DNA of 35,517 bases from Hyphomicrobiales bacterium (lineage in GTDB: Bacteria; Pseudomonadota; Alphaproteobacteria; Rhizobiales; Rhizobiaceae). Location of the stretch: positions 1 to 35,517 of the forward strand of contig JAAENI010000368.1 in NCBI GenBank assembly GCA_024224595.1. The letters run 5' to 3'. Position numbers and translations under genes: made by a program. The notes under the pieces are model-generated. The model was not told the DNA's origin. It saw only the letters and a program-made list of their open reading frames with translations, and searched no databases. Shown here one piece after another: positions 16,965-25,893 of this stretch; positions within the stretch are counted from its first letter, which is position 1, and each line of letters begins with the position of its first letter.

Positions 16965-18365
16965 ATGCAGCGACTGCGAAAACTGTTCTCTATTACAGCT
17001 GTACGCCTGACGATTTTGTATTCACTGTTGTTTGGTGCGACTGCGCTTGGACTGATTTTTTATGTTACAGCCGGAACCGTTAAAATTCTTAAACAACAGG
17101 TCACGGTTTCGATTAATGAAGAACTGAAAGAACTGTCTGAAATCTATGAAGAATTAGGTTTAAACAGCACAATTTCTGCGCTGGAAGTCCGCTCACGGGC
17201 ACCCGGTGCCAATTTGTATATTGTATCAAATCCCGCCGGGCAAATTCTAGCTGGTAATGTTTTGGACCTGGAGACCGGTGTGATGAATAAAATTGGCTGG
17301 ACCTATCATCCTTTCAGTTACACCCGTTTTGATAATTCAAAAAAAGACGAACTTCTCGCATTGGCTCGCATTGTTGAATTGCCCAATGGTATGCGTCTTT
17401 TGATTGGTCGTGATATTGGTGAACCGGAAAAATTCCGGCATCTGATTTTTAACGCTTTGGCTCTGGCACTGGGCTCAATGGTAACACTGGGTGTTCTTGC
17501 CTGGTTTTTCGTCGGTAGACGGATATTGAAAAGAGTCGATTCTGTCGCTCATTCAACCGATCGAATTATGTCTGGCGATCGAGACGAGCGCCTCCCGATA
17601 TCCGGCTCCGGCGATGAATTTGATCGCCTTTCAAATCGCTTGAATTCGATGCTCGATCGCATCAATTTGCTGGATGAGGGATTGAAACAGGTATCAGACA
17701 ATATTGCTCATGATTTAAAAACCCCACTAACCCGTATCCGCAATACAGTTGAGGCCAGCCTGGTAACTCGCAACAATAATTCCAAACATCGCGAAGCGTT
17801 GGAAAATGTGCTCACCGAATCTGAAAATCTGATAAAAACTTTCAACGCGCTGCTGATGATATCTCAAGTCGAATCCGGATCAACAACAGCGCAAATGAAA
17901 CAGCAAAACCTATCCGAAATCATCAAAGATATTGTCGAACTTTATGAACCGGCAGCCGAAGAGCAGAACTTTGAATTGCGCTCAGACATTGCTTCCGGTC
18001 TGATCGTCAATGGAAACCGGGAACTATTAAGTCAGATGATCTCGAATTTGATCGATAACGCGCTCAAATATGGCAAAAGTGTTGATTCTGATCAAAGCAG
18101 TATTAGAATCGAGGCAACCTTGTCTGGTGGCAATGTTTCAGTTTCCATTGCGGACCATGGTGCTGGCATTCCAGAGGGAGCAAATGGAAAAGTGCTTCAG
18201 CGGTTCTTTCGTTTGGAACAAAGCAGAAGCCTCCCAGGTTCTGGGCTTGGATTGGCCCTAGTCAACGCAATCGCTAAAATGCATTTTGCCACGCTTACTC
18301 TGGGCGACAACAAACCAGGCCTAAATGTTGGAATAAATTTTCCGAGCATCAATAATTCCGTGTAA
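16965..18365 (+). CDS. Sensor histidine kinase (HAMP type)
   Basis: This 466-residue inner-membrane kinase is the partner of the preceding regulator. Membrane helices at about 15-36 and 163-184 flank a periplasmic domain of about 125 residues. The HAMP segment (about 185-238) ends in EFDRLSNRLNSMLDRI. The H box is SDNIAHDLKTPLTRIRNTVE (His at about 250), then the N box SNLIDNALKYG, G1 ADHGAGIP, an F box around LQRFFRLEQS and G2 GSGLGLALV. AGGAG at 16955-16959, five bases before the ATG, is a clear ribosome site. The periplasmic part has no motif I recognise, so the stimulus is unknown. Confidence 0.92.
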   Translation: MQRLRKLFSITAVRLTILYSLLFGATALGLIFYVTAGTVKILKQQVTVSINEELKELSEIYEELGLNSTISALEVRSRAPGANLYIVSNPAGQILAGNVLDLETGVMNKIGWTYHPFSYTRFDNSKKDELLALARIVELPNGMRLLIGRDIGEPEKFRHLIFNALALALGSMVTLGVLAWFFVGRRILKRVDSVAHSTDRIMSGDRDERLPISGSGDEFDRLSNRLNSMLDRINLLDEGLKQVSDNIAHDLKTPLTRIRNTVEASLVTRNNNSKHREALENVLTESENLIKTFNALLMISQVESGSTTAQMKQQNLSEIIKDIVELYEPAAEEQNFELRSDIASGLIVNGNRELLSQMISNLIDNALKYGKSVDSDQSSIRIEATLSGGNVSVSIADHGAGIPEGANGKVLQRFFRLEQSRSLPGSGLGLALVNAIAKMHFATLTLGDNKPGLNVGINFPSINNSV

Positions 18366-18454
18366 AGACGAGGTGGTTTGGTGGCTTGTTGAGAGATGTG
18401 AAAAAATAGTTCAAACTTAGTGCCTGATAGGAACAGATACTCTAAACTCGGCTC

Positions 18455-21367
18455 ATGAACTGGATTCCTCCCAATCAACTGTCCTGCCTGGATGAACAGC
18501 GCGCCCAATTGTTTTTTGACGATATTGTCGAACTATGGGTGCAGGGCGAATGGGCTGTTGCGTTGCAAGTAATTGAAACTAATGAGTGTTTCAGAAGTTT
18601 TTTGCGGGCTGTAATTTCATTTTCACCCTATTTGAGAGATCGCCTGGCTTTTGACCCCGGCATGCTTGATGAGTTGTTGTCATCCGGATTTGAGCAGTTC
18701 TGCGAAAATATTCTGCAGGAAACGGAAATTTTGGGAAAGCAGTGCGGTGATGAATCGAGTTTGATGTCATCGCTTCGAAAGATGAAATCACGTATCGCTT
18801 TGGCGACTGCGCTTGCAGATCTGGGAGGCTGGTGGAATTGTGAAAAAGTAACGGCCACTTTATCTGAATTCGCCGATGCAGCTCTGATAACAGCCATCGA
18901 TTTTGCATTTTTGTCAGCCAGTAAAAAGCAGCACTTTGATCTTGCAGATCCCTCTAGCCCTTCTAAAAACAGCGGTTTGATTGTTCTTGCCATGGGTAAG
19001 CACGGAGCTCATGAACTCAATTATTCATCAGATATTGATCTGATATTATTTTACGATGAGCGCGCTGCGTCGGGAGTAAACAACTCCGATCCAGCAACTT
19101 TTTTTTCCAGATTTGCCAAAGTGCTGGTTAAATTGTTGCAGGAAAGAACTGCTGAGGGTTATGTATTCAGGGTCGATTTACGGTTGCGTCCCGACCCCTC
19201 TTCAACACCGCCAATCATGCCACTGAAAGCAGGATTGATTTATTATGAATCCTATGGCCAGAATTGGGAACGCGCGGCAATGATCAAGGCGCGCCCTGCT
19301 GCCGGTGATATTGAAGCCGGCTATCGATTCCTGAAAGAACTGACGCCATTTATCTGGCGCAAATACCTGGATTATGCCGCCATTCAGGATGTGCACTCGA
19401 TCAAACGCCAGATCCATGCCCACAAGGGTCACGCCACCATTGCCACCAGAGGCCATAACATCAAACTGGGCAGGGGCGGCATACGCGAAATTGAATTTTT
19501 TGCTCAAACACAACAGCTGATCGCTGGTGGGCGAATGCCGCAATTGCGCACAATTCGAACGATTGAGACTGTCGAAACACTGCACCAGTTTGACTGGATT
19601 GATGCCAGGGTAGTTGATGAATTGACTAAAGCCTATTGGTACCTTCGAAACGTTGAACACAGACTGCAAATGGTTCGCGATGAACAGACCCATACATTGC
19701 CGCTGGATGACAATGAGTTTTTGCGTATTTCAAAAATGATGGGCTATGATTCCAGTGAAGCCTTCACACTGGAACTAACGGCAATGCTGCTTTTGGTCGA
19801 GACCCATTATTCCAGCCTGTTTGAAATGTCGCCTGAGTTGTCTTCAACTTCCGGAAATCTGGTATTCACCGGAGATGATGATGACCCTCATACTATGGAG
19901 ACATTGTCTTCCATGGGGTATCATCGTCCATCGGATATCATGCGCACCATCAAGGGCTGGCATTTTGCCAGATACCCGGCATTGCGTACTTCTCAGGCCC
20001 GTGAATTATTGACCGAGTTGACACCAATGCTGCTACAGGAATTTGCCCAAACCGGTCGTGCTGATGAAACCTTGATCGCCATGGATCGTTTTATCTCCGG
20101 ATTGCCCGCAGGAATTCAATTGTTTGCATTGCTGAAATCAAATCCTCCATTGTTGCGCCTGTTGACCTTACTACTCAGTGCGGCGCCCCGGTTGTCTGAT
20201 ATCATCACCCGCAGGCCTCATGTGTTTGATGGCCTGCTTGATCCGGCGTTTAATAGTGCACTTCCGCAACGCTCATTATTGGCAGATCGGTTAAAGCAGT
20301 TTCTGGCAAAAGGTACCGATTATGAATTGGTCCTGAATCGCGCACGTATTTTTGCCGCGGAACAAAAATTCCTGATCGGTGTCCGACTGATAAACGGCAC
20401 CATTAATGCTACCCAGGCAGGCCGCGCATTTTCAGACCTTGCCGAAGTCATGGTCAATGCCATGCTTGAAACGGTTAGAAGTGAATTTGAAAGCAAGCAT
20501 GGTCGTGTCGCAGGAAGCGCCATTTGTGTCCTGGCGATGGGGCGATTGGGAAGCCGTGAATTGACCGCGGGCTCCGATCTGGATCTGATCTTGTTGTATA
20601 AGCATGACGTAGATGCGGAAGTTTCTGTTGGGCCCAAACAATTGCCAGTCTCACTGTATTATACCCGATTGATCCAGCGATTTATTGCCGCAATGGGCGC
20701 GCCGACGGCTGAGGGAGTAATTTACGAACTGGATTTTCGCCTCCGGCCATCAGGTAATGCAGGACCGCTCGCAACACATCTTGATGCATTTGTAAAATAT
20801 CAATGTGAACAAGCCTGGACCTGGGAGCGGCAGGCATTGACCCGTGCAAGGCCTGTTGCTGGTGAAACGGAGTTGTGCGCAGTGGTCGAGGCCGAATTGG
20901 CAAAATTAGTCATCGGTACCACTGCCAGGACAGACATTAAATCAGATATCGCTGAAATGCGTTACCGCATTGAAAAGGAAAAGGGCAGCGGCAATCCCTG
21001 GGATACCAAAAATGTTGCCGGGGGATTAATTGATCTGGAATTTATTGCGCAATGGCTGGTCCTGCAGAATAAAAATCTGCCGCAGCCCTCAGCCAGAAAT
21101 ACCATGTCGGTTATACAATCTGAACGTGGTAATTTGATCAATGAAGAGGACTGTGATTTATTACTGTCCGCATTTGAACTCTACAACACGATATTACAAT
21201 TATTGCGATCATGTCTGGATTCAGAACTGGACCCGACCAAGGCTCCCAAGGGCCTTTTGGATATATTATGCCAAGCCACCGGGCATCCGGATATCGCTGC
21301 GCTTGCGGAGCAATTATTGAGTCATCAAAGCCAGGTGAGGCAGATATTTATTAGATTGATTGGTTAG
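18455..21367 (+). CDS. glnE: Bifunctional glutamine synthetase adenylyltransferase/deadenylase
   Basis: GlnE switches glutamine synthetase off and on by adding or removing AMP, under control of PII proteins. The 970-residue length suits alphaproteobacterial GlnE. Two nucleotidyltransferase cores are visible. The N-terminal deadenylylase core has GKHGAHELNYSSDIDLILFY (181-200) and the following LRLRPDP. The C-terminal adenylylase core has GRLGSRELTAGSDLDLILLY (about 695-714) and DFRLRPSG. Each is followed by a helical regulatory region with GGIREIEFFAQ and GGLIDLEFIAQWLVLQ respectively. The start is the ATG at 18455, about 90 bases after the kinase gene. It is the last gene of the recognisable core block before the accessory-looking region. 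Confidence 0.96.
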   Translation: MNWIPPNQLSCLDEQRAQLFFDDIVELWVQGEWAVALQVIETNECFRSFLRAVISFSPYLRDRLAFDPGMLDELLSSGFEQFCENILQETEILGKQCGDESSLMSSLRKMKSRIALATALADLGGWWNCEKVTATLSEFADAALITAIDFAFLSASKKQHFDLADPSSPSKNSGLIVLAMGKHGAHELNYSSDIDLILFYDERAASGVNNSDPATFFSRFAKVLVKLLQERTAEGYVFRVDLRLRPDPSSTPPIMPLKAGLIYYESYGQNWERAAMIKARPAAGDIEAGYRFLKELTPFIWRKYLDYAAIQDVHSIKRQIHAHKGHATIATRGHNIKLGRGGIREIEFFAQTQQLIAGGRMPQLRTIRTIETVETLHQFDWIDARVVDELTKAYWYLRNVEHRLQMVRDEQTHTLPLDDNEFLRISKMMGYDSSEAFTLELTAMLLLVETHYSSLFEMSPELSSTSGNLVFTGDDDDPHTMETLSSMGYHRPSDIMRTIKGWHFARYPALRTSQARELLTELTPMLLQEFAQTGRADETLIAMDRFISGLPAGIQLFALLKSNPPLLRLLTLLLSAAPRLSDIITRRPHVFDGLLDPAFNSALPQRSLLADRLKQFLAKGTDYELVLNRARIFAAEQKFLIGVRLINGTINATQAGRAFSDLAEVMVNAMLETVRSEFESKHGRVAGSAICVLAMGRLGSRELTAGSDLDLILLYKHDVDAEVSVGPKQLPVSLYYTRLIQRFIAAMGAPTAEGVIYELDFRLRPSGNAGPLATHLDAFVKYQCEQAWTWERQALTRARPVAGETELCAVVEAELAKLVIGTTARTDIKSDIAEMRYRIEKEKGSGNPWDTKNVAGGLIDLEFIAQWLVLQNKNLPQPSARNTMSVIQSERGNLINEEDCDLLLSAFELYNTILQLLRSCLDSELDPTKAPKGLLDILCQATGHPDIAALAEQLLSHQSQVRQIFIRLIG

Positions 21368-21702
21368 GGCCGAGCCAGCTGAATACCATTCCGTTTGGCA
21401 TCAATAGAACTGAATTCGATATTTGAATTACGGTAACAGTTTAGCAAATACACTTATTTTTTTGGGTTGTGAAAATGAGATAATTTAGTGTATTGAGTAA
21501 ACTCATGTCATAGCCGTCACCGTAATTGCCACGATTAGAAGTGCTAATTATCGATAAAGATTTGTATGCTCGCTAATAGTTACAGCAACTGTAATATTAT
21601 TACTGTAATTATGATTCCATCTAATTTTATTAGGTTTGGAACAAAACGATTGAATTGGCGCTCTTGATCAGTGTCGACACATATAAACTGGATGACTAGC
21701 GT

Positions 21703-21828
21703 ATGGGTAGACAAGCAAGAAAATACACTGATCAAACCATAAAAAAATTATTTGGCCTTTCTGGTAATCAGTGTTCATTTCCAAGCTGTACAAAGCCTTT
21801 GGTAAATGAAAATAATGCAAAGGATTGA
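21703..21828 (+). pseudogene. N-terminal fragment of HNH-type endonuclease
   Basis: A 41-codon frame begins MGRQARKYTDQTIKKLFGLS, followed by GNQCSFPSCTKPLV, and then ends in TGA after ENNAKD. The pattern of Lys-Leu-Phe-x-Leu-Ser-Gly-Asn-x-Cys-x-Phe-Pro-x-Cys followed by a short loop is how a group of bacterial HNH nuclease-like proteins begin; the paired cysteines form a zinc knuckle ahead of the catalytic HNH fold. The expected continuation, with a histidine-containing EICHI-type segment, is missing in all frames I followed downstream. I infer a truncated, non-functional remnant. The family assignment is from memory of the N-terminal pattern only. Confidence 0.6.
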
Positions 21829-21906
21829 GCTACTCCCCAATGTTTGTACAGAAAATTGTATTTTCTAAGCTCTGATTTTTCCCAGTCGAGTTTGATGTTG
21901 CATTAT

Positions 21907-22077
21907 TCAGGGCAGTAGATCGCCAATCCTATTAATTTTGTGATCTGCGATACGGCTAAAAACATCGGTGAACCATGCCTGAGGGGCCCGAACGCCAACG
22001 GCTTTATCAACAAAATCGGTACAAAACAATTTCACCAGTGGCATCGCAGAATAAATGTCCAATAGATAGTTGGTCAT
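21907..22077 (-). pseudogene. C-terminal remnant of IS66-family transposase
   Basis: This 56-codon minus-strand frame has a C-terminal half reading GVRAPQAWFTDVFSRIADHK and then INRIGDLLP. That matches the conserved tail of IS66 TnpC transposases (PQAWL-x-DVL-x-RI-x-DH, then RI-x-ELLPW). Here the final Trp is lost to a stop right after LLP. The preceding residues CTDFVDKAVGV occupy the place of the usual TCKLNGVD segment but are diverged, and nothing upstream resembles the rest of the roughly 500-residue transposase. AGGAT lies seven bases before the ATG, so a small peptide could still be made. I call it a decayed IS66 fragment. Confidence 0.65.
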
Positions 22078-22342
22078 TAGTTTATCCTGTGTGGATGCCT
22101 CCCTTTTTACAAGTCTTTTTTTGATTGATGATTTGTCAGATGCAGTCTTGTGTCCGGCCTATTGGCGGTGAACTCCGCATGTGGTTGCCGCAATCTGTTA
22201 AGATGGCGTTGAATTGTTTTGAGTTATGTCAAAGAATATCCTGGACAGATACCCTATTATCTTTGAGAAACAACGAGAAATGGTTTGCAAAACCTCGGTA
22301 ATGCAAAAACCAATCGTGCAATATAGGTGAAAGGTAATTGAT

Positions 22343-22969
22343 ATGGTTAAGTTAGTAAACAAAGCAAAATATATTGTGCTGCTCGCACTATTGATACCAG
22401 CAGTATTGGGTTTTCTGACCGATGAATTTGTTGCCGCCGAACAGATAACTCCACAAATCACGCTGAAAAAAGCACTTGATGCCCTGGAAGAGGGCAATAA
22501 GCATGAGGCACTCGAAGCTGCACACCGATCTATGTTGCTGCTCACCCAACAGGATCAGTTCCATATTCGAATGGCCAGACTGGTTAGCGCGGAACCAGAG
22601 GGTTGGGGCGTTTATATCAAACGAAAGAGCAACCGATACAAACTGGGTGAAAAAGTACGTGTGTATGTGGAGCCCGGCTCGTTCAAGTATGAACGTGGAT
22701 CGGAAGGATTGTTCAATTTTGGCTTTACCGTTGATTTTGTCCTCGCCAAAACTGACGGTGAAATTCTTGGTGGTCAACAAGACTTTGGGCGATTTCCGTT
22801 CAAGAGTCATCGGCCGAACACCGAAATATTTCTGGATCTGAAATTTACTTTATCCGGCTTACCAGCAGACAAATATGTAGTGAAGATAACGGTTCACGAC
22901 ATGATCAGTAAGGAGATCAAAGCTATTGATATTCCGATTGAATTTATCGATGGAGAATTAGAAAACTGA
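22343..22969 (+). CDS. Conserved secreted protein of unknown function
   Basis: This 208-residue protein has a signal peptide (hydrophobic residues 9-25, likely cleavage near VAAEQ), so it is predicted periplasmic. Residues 35-75 are helical (LKKALDALEEGNKHEALEAA), resembling one short TPR-like hairpin. Residues 85-205 are a beta-rich domain with GWGVYIKRKSNRYKLGEKVR, VYVEPGSF, FGFTVDFVL and a final LPADKYVVKITVHDMISKE. That layout suggests an immunoglobulin-like or beta-sandwich fold with a short edge motif. I recognise the type as a hypothetical protein of alphaproteobacteria but know no function. It stands alone between transposon remnants. AAAGG precedes the ATG at a reasonable distance. 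The coding assignment is firm because length, signal peptide and composition agree. Confidence 0.75.
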   Translation: MVKLVNKAKYIVLLALLIPAVLGFLTDEFVAAEQITPQITLKKALDALEEGNKHEALEAAHRSMLLLTQQDQFHIRMARLVSAEPEGWGVYIKRKSNRYKLGEKVRVYVEPGSFKYERGSEGLFNFGFTVDFVLAKTDGEILGGQQDFGRFPFKSHRPNTEIFLDLKFTLSGLPADKYVVKITVHDMISKEIKAIDIPIEFIDGELEN

Positions 22970-23478
22970 TCAGGAAACGGTTTTCATCGACAAATAGCGC
23001 AAGCCTGACAGTGTTGACTGATAAGTTTCAGGGGGGGTACAAGTTCCCTGTTGATACCTCGTGTTTGAAAATGGCACTTGTTTCCGAAATGACTGACGTC
23101 GATGGGAGAATAGTGGTTTGAGGCCACAATTGTTGCCTTGTCCGCAACTCGGTCATTCACAGTTGTGAGGGGCTAAATTTGTTCCAGGGTGTGATTCAAG
23201 TGGGCACAAAGACCATCCATGTCTGGTTACTATTGGCTGAACGAATTCCAATTCGAGCGTATCAAACCTTACCACCTGCGGCCGCGTGTCGATGACAGGC
23301 GTGTAACAAGCAGAATTATCCATGCATCCGAAATGGCTTGGGATGATCAGACGTGCTTGAAATTGATAAACAGCACAAGACCCGTATGGATGCTTCCAAT
23401 ATGCTCTGGACACTAATGTCTAGACAAGTTTCATTTTTGATATTAGGCTTCATGAATAAAATTGAATTGGGAGATTTT
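22970..23478. other. 509-bp gap holding an IS5 remnant and operon leader
   Basis: Between the secreted protein and the dehydrogenase operon no intact gene is seen. The right half contains the IS5-type transposase fragment listed separately. The left half (22970-23218) has only a weak hairpin around 23029-23050 (CAGGG pairing with CCCTG) without a T-run. The promoter of the methylamine operon and any operator for the TetR protein must lie in this gap or just upstream of 23479, but I see no convincing palindrome. Confidence 0.5.
23219..23416 (+). pseudogene. N-terminal remnant of IS5-family transposase
   Basis: This 65-codon frame begins MSGYYWLNEFQFERIKPY and continues LRPRVDDRRVTSRIIH. The combination of a WL-x(3)-QF-x-RI-x-P start with PRVDDRRV-x-S-x-II is the N-terminal signature of IS5-group transposases (DUF4096 part). 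After residue 35 the similarity stops: the expected segment with W-R-D-x-P and YNR-x-x-RW is absent and the rest reads as unrelated sequence until the stop. The missing DDE catalytic core makes this a non-functional fragment. It lies 60 bases before the dehydrogenase start, so a past insertion may have shaped the upstream region of that operon. Confidence 0.72.
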
Positions 23479-25893
23479 ATGATGAAGTCGCATTACCGGG
23501 TTGTCGTCATAGGGGGCGGTGTTGTTGGCGCTTCTGTTCTATATCATTTGGCTAAAATGGGATGGCAGGATGTCGTTCTTCTTGAACGTTCCGTTCTGAC
23601 CGCTGGTTCCTCATGGCATGCGGCAGGTGGGTTTCATGCGCTTAATGCTGATCCCAATATCGCGCAATTGCAGGCCTACACCATCGATTTATTGCAAAAA
23701 ATTGAGGAAGAATCCGGGCATTCGGTCGGCATGCATATGACTGGTGGGTTGACACTGGCAGGAACGCCTGATCGTTGGGAATGGCTGCAGTCGACTTATC
23801 GTATTTTTCAGTCCATCGGTATTGAAGATTGTCGGTTGGTGACCCCTGAAGAAGCTGGTGAACTTTGTCCGATCATGTCAACTGATGGCATATTGGGAGG
23901 TATGTGGGCAGATCGCGAAGGCTATATTGATACCACAGGCACAGTTCATGCCTATGCCGGTGCTGCCAGGAAAAATGGTGCCCAGGTTATTGAACACAAC
24001 CGTGTGCTCGAACTCAACCAGACGCCTGAGGGTTGGGAAGTTGTCAGTGAAAAAGGGACTATTCATTGCGAGCATGTCATTAACGCGGCCGGTCTGTGGG
24101 CAAAACAGGTCGGTCGAATGGCTGGTGTTGAACTGCCGGTCTCTCCTTTAAAGCATCATTATCTGGTTTCCGACACCATCCCGCAATTGGAGGAACTGGA
24201 TTTCGAAGTACCTATGACAGTGGATCTCGAGGGGTTCACCTATATGCGCCAGGATCAAAAAGGCATTCTGCTGGGTATTTATGAGATCGATCACGAGCAT
24301 TGGGCAATGGATGGTGCACCCTGGGATTATGGTATTGAGCTGTTTCAAGAACAAACTGACCGAATAGAAAATGAACTTATTCTTGGATTTGAACGCTATC
24401 CCGCGCTTCAGGAAATAGGTGTAAAAACCTGGGTCAACGGGGCCTTTACATTCTCACCGGACGGCAATCCTCTTGTCGGACCTGTGCCCGGCAAAAAAGG
24501 TTATTGGTGTGCCTGTGCAGTGATGGCAGGGTTCCTGCAGGGCGGTGGCGTTGGCAAATCGCTGGCTGAATGGATCATTCATGGCGAACCTGAGGCTGAT
24601 GTTTATGGTATGGATGTTGCCCGCTATGGGGACTATGCCAATAACCGGGAATATATCAAACAGACCACCGGGCAGTTTTATACCCGTCGCTTTGTCATGA
24701 CCTATCCCAATGAGCAATTGCCTGCCGGTCGTCCATTGAAAATGGCACCAGCCTATTCTCCAATGACCCAGGCCGGATGTCGGTGGGGCGCAAACTGGGG
24801 CCTCGAAGTGCCGCTCTATTTTGCTCCCGACGGGTTTGAAGAAACGCCAACGCTGAAGCGATCCAATGCCCACGATATTGTTGGTGAGGAGTGCCGCGCG
24901 GTCAGGCAAAACGTTGGATTACTGGATATTTCCGGATTCTCACGTTTTGAAGTCTCCGGGCCCGGTGCGCATGACTGGCTCAACATGATTATGGCTTCAA
25001 AACTGCCCAAAGCCGGACGAGCCAGATTAGCACCTATGTTGTCTGATGAGGGCAGGTTGAAAGGTGATCTGACGGTATTCAATTGGGGCGACGGGATCTG
25101 GTGGATCATGGGATCTTATTACCTGCGCGAATGGCATATGCGCTGGTTTAATGATCACATGGAAGAAGGTGTTCTAGTTCGCGACATTGCTGATGATATC
25201 GTTGGTTTTTCCCTTTCAGGTCCAAACTCGTTGAAAGTCATGCAAAAACTGACCAGCCAGGATATTCATACTCTACCCTTCATGGGTTGCGGTGCGTTCG
25301 ATATTGGTCTCTTGAGAACCAAGGTTGGACGATTATCCGTTGCTGGTGAATTGGGTTATGAGATCAATTGCAAGGCCAGCGAACATATCGCACTTAGAAA
25401 TGTATTACTTGAAGCTGGTGCTGAGTTTGGCATGCGTGAATACGGATTTAACGCCATGCTCTCCCTGCGTCTGGAGAAGAGTTTTGGTATCTGGTCGGCA
25501 GAATTCACGCAAGGCTATACACCTGGTATGACTGGCATGGATCGCTGGATTGATTGGAGCAAGGAGGGATTTATCGGTCGAGAAGCTGCCCTAAAAGAGC
25601 GCGATGGCAATGGCCCTTCACAGGTTCAGGTAACGCTTGAAATTGATGCAGACGATGCCGATGCCAGCGGGTTCGAACCCTTATGGCATGTGGGCAAAAA
25701 AGTTGGTTTTGTCACATCAGGCGGTTATTGTCATACCATCAGCAAATCCCTTGCTATGGCGTTGGTTGATCGCGATCAGGCTGCCATCGGGACCTTATTG
25801 AACGTTCATGTTGTCGGCGTGGAACGCTCAGCAAGAGTAATCAATCCATCACCCTACGATCCTGGCGGCATTGTGATGCGTGTAACCCAATGA
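23479..25893 (+). CDS. Dimethylglycine/sarcosine dehydrogenase-like flavoprotein
   Basis: This 804-residue cytoplasmic enzyme probably demethylates a secondary or tertiary N-methyl amine such as dimethylglycine or sarcosine and passes the methyl carbon to tetrahydrofolate. The N-terminal DAO domain begins YRVVVIGGGVVGASVLYHLA (FAD-binding GxGxxG) and has GSSWHAAGG, where His47 corresponds to the covalent flavin site of mammalian dimethylglycine dehydrogenase. A linker domain (about 375-430) and an aminomethyltransferase (GcvT-like) domain from about 440 to the end follow, with GELGYEINCKASEHIALRNV and SLRLEKSFGIW typical of the folate-binding part. GGGAG at 23469-23473 sets the ATG at 23479, although the frame is open back to 23353. 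The stop overlaps the next start (ATGA). The substrate is inferred from family and neighbours. Confidence 0.88.
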   Translation: MMKSHYRVVVIGGGVVGASVLYHLAKMGWQDVVLLERSVLTAGSSWHAAGGFHALNADPNIAQLQAYTIDLLQKIEEESGHSVGMHMTGGLTLAGTPDRWEWLQSTYRIFQSIGIEDCRLVTPEEAGELCPIMSTDGILGGMWADREGYIDTTGTVHAYAGAARKNGAQVIEHNRVLELNQTPEGWEVVSEKGTIHCEHVINAAGLWAKQVGRMAGVELPVSPLKHHYLVSDTIPQLEELDFEVPMTVDLEGFTYMRQDQKGILLGIYEIDHEHWAMDGAPWDYGIELFQEQTDRIENELILGFERYPALQEIGVKTWVNGAFTFSPDGNPLVGPVPGKKGYWCACAVMAGFLQGGGVGKSLAEWIIHGEPEADVYGMDVARYGDYANNREYIKQTTGQFYTRRFVMTYPNEQLPAGRPLKMAPAYSPMTQAGCRWGANWGLEVPLYFAPDGFEETPTLKRSNAHDIVGEECRAVRQNVGLLDISGFSRFEVSGPGAHDWLNMIMASKLPKAGRARLAPMLSDEGRLKGDLTVFNWGDGIWWIMGSYYLREWHMRWFNDHMEEGVLVRDIADDIVGFSLSGPNSLKVMQKLTSQDIHTLPFMGCGAFDIGLLRTKVGRLSVAGELGYEINCKASEHIALRNVLLEAGAEFGMREYGFNAMLSLRLEKSFGIWSAEFTQGYTPGMTGMDRWIDWSKEGFIGREAALKERDGNGPSQVQVTLEIDADDADASGFEPLWHVGKKVGFVTSGGYCHTISKSLAMALVDRDQAAIGTLLNVHVVGVERSARVINPSPYDPGGIVMRVTQ

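Larger units (their letters stand above)
21368..22342. other. 975-bp gap with degenerate mobile-element debris
   Basis: No intact gene is visible between glnE and the secreted protein at 22343. The stretch is AT-rich and holds two short coding remnants described separately: the start of an HNH-type endonuclease (plus) and the end of an IS66-type transposase (minus). A 13-base inverted repeat, GTAATATTATTAC, is at 21591-21603. I see no tRNA, no convincing terminator after glnE and no complete insertion-sequence ends. Confidence 0.6.

Noticed and set aside
21591-21603. 13-base inverted repeat GTAATATTATTAC
   Set aside because: It is AT-rich and short, within an AT-rich gap and not tied to any promoter; chance is likely.
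23353-23478. 42-codon upstream extension of the dehydrogenase
   Set aside because: It overlaps the IS5 remnant and lacks family similarity; GGGAG correctly spaced from 23479 decides the start.
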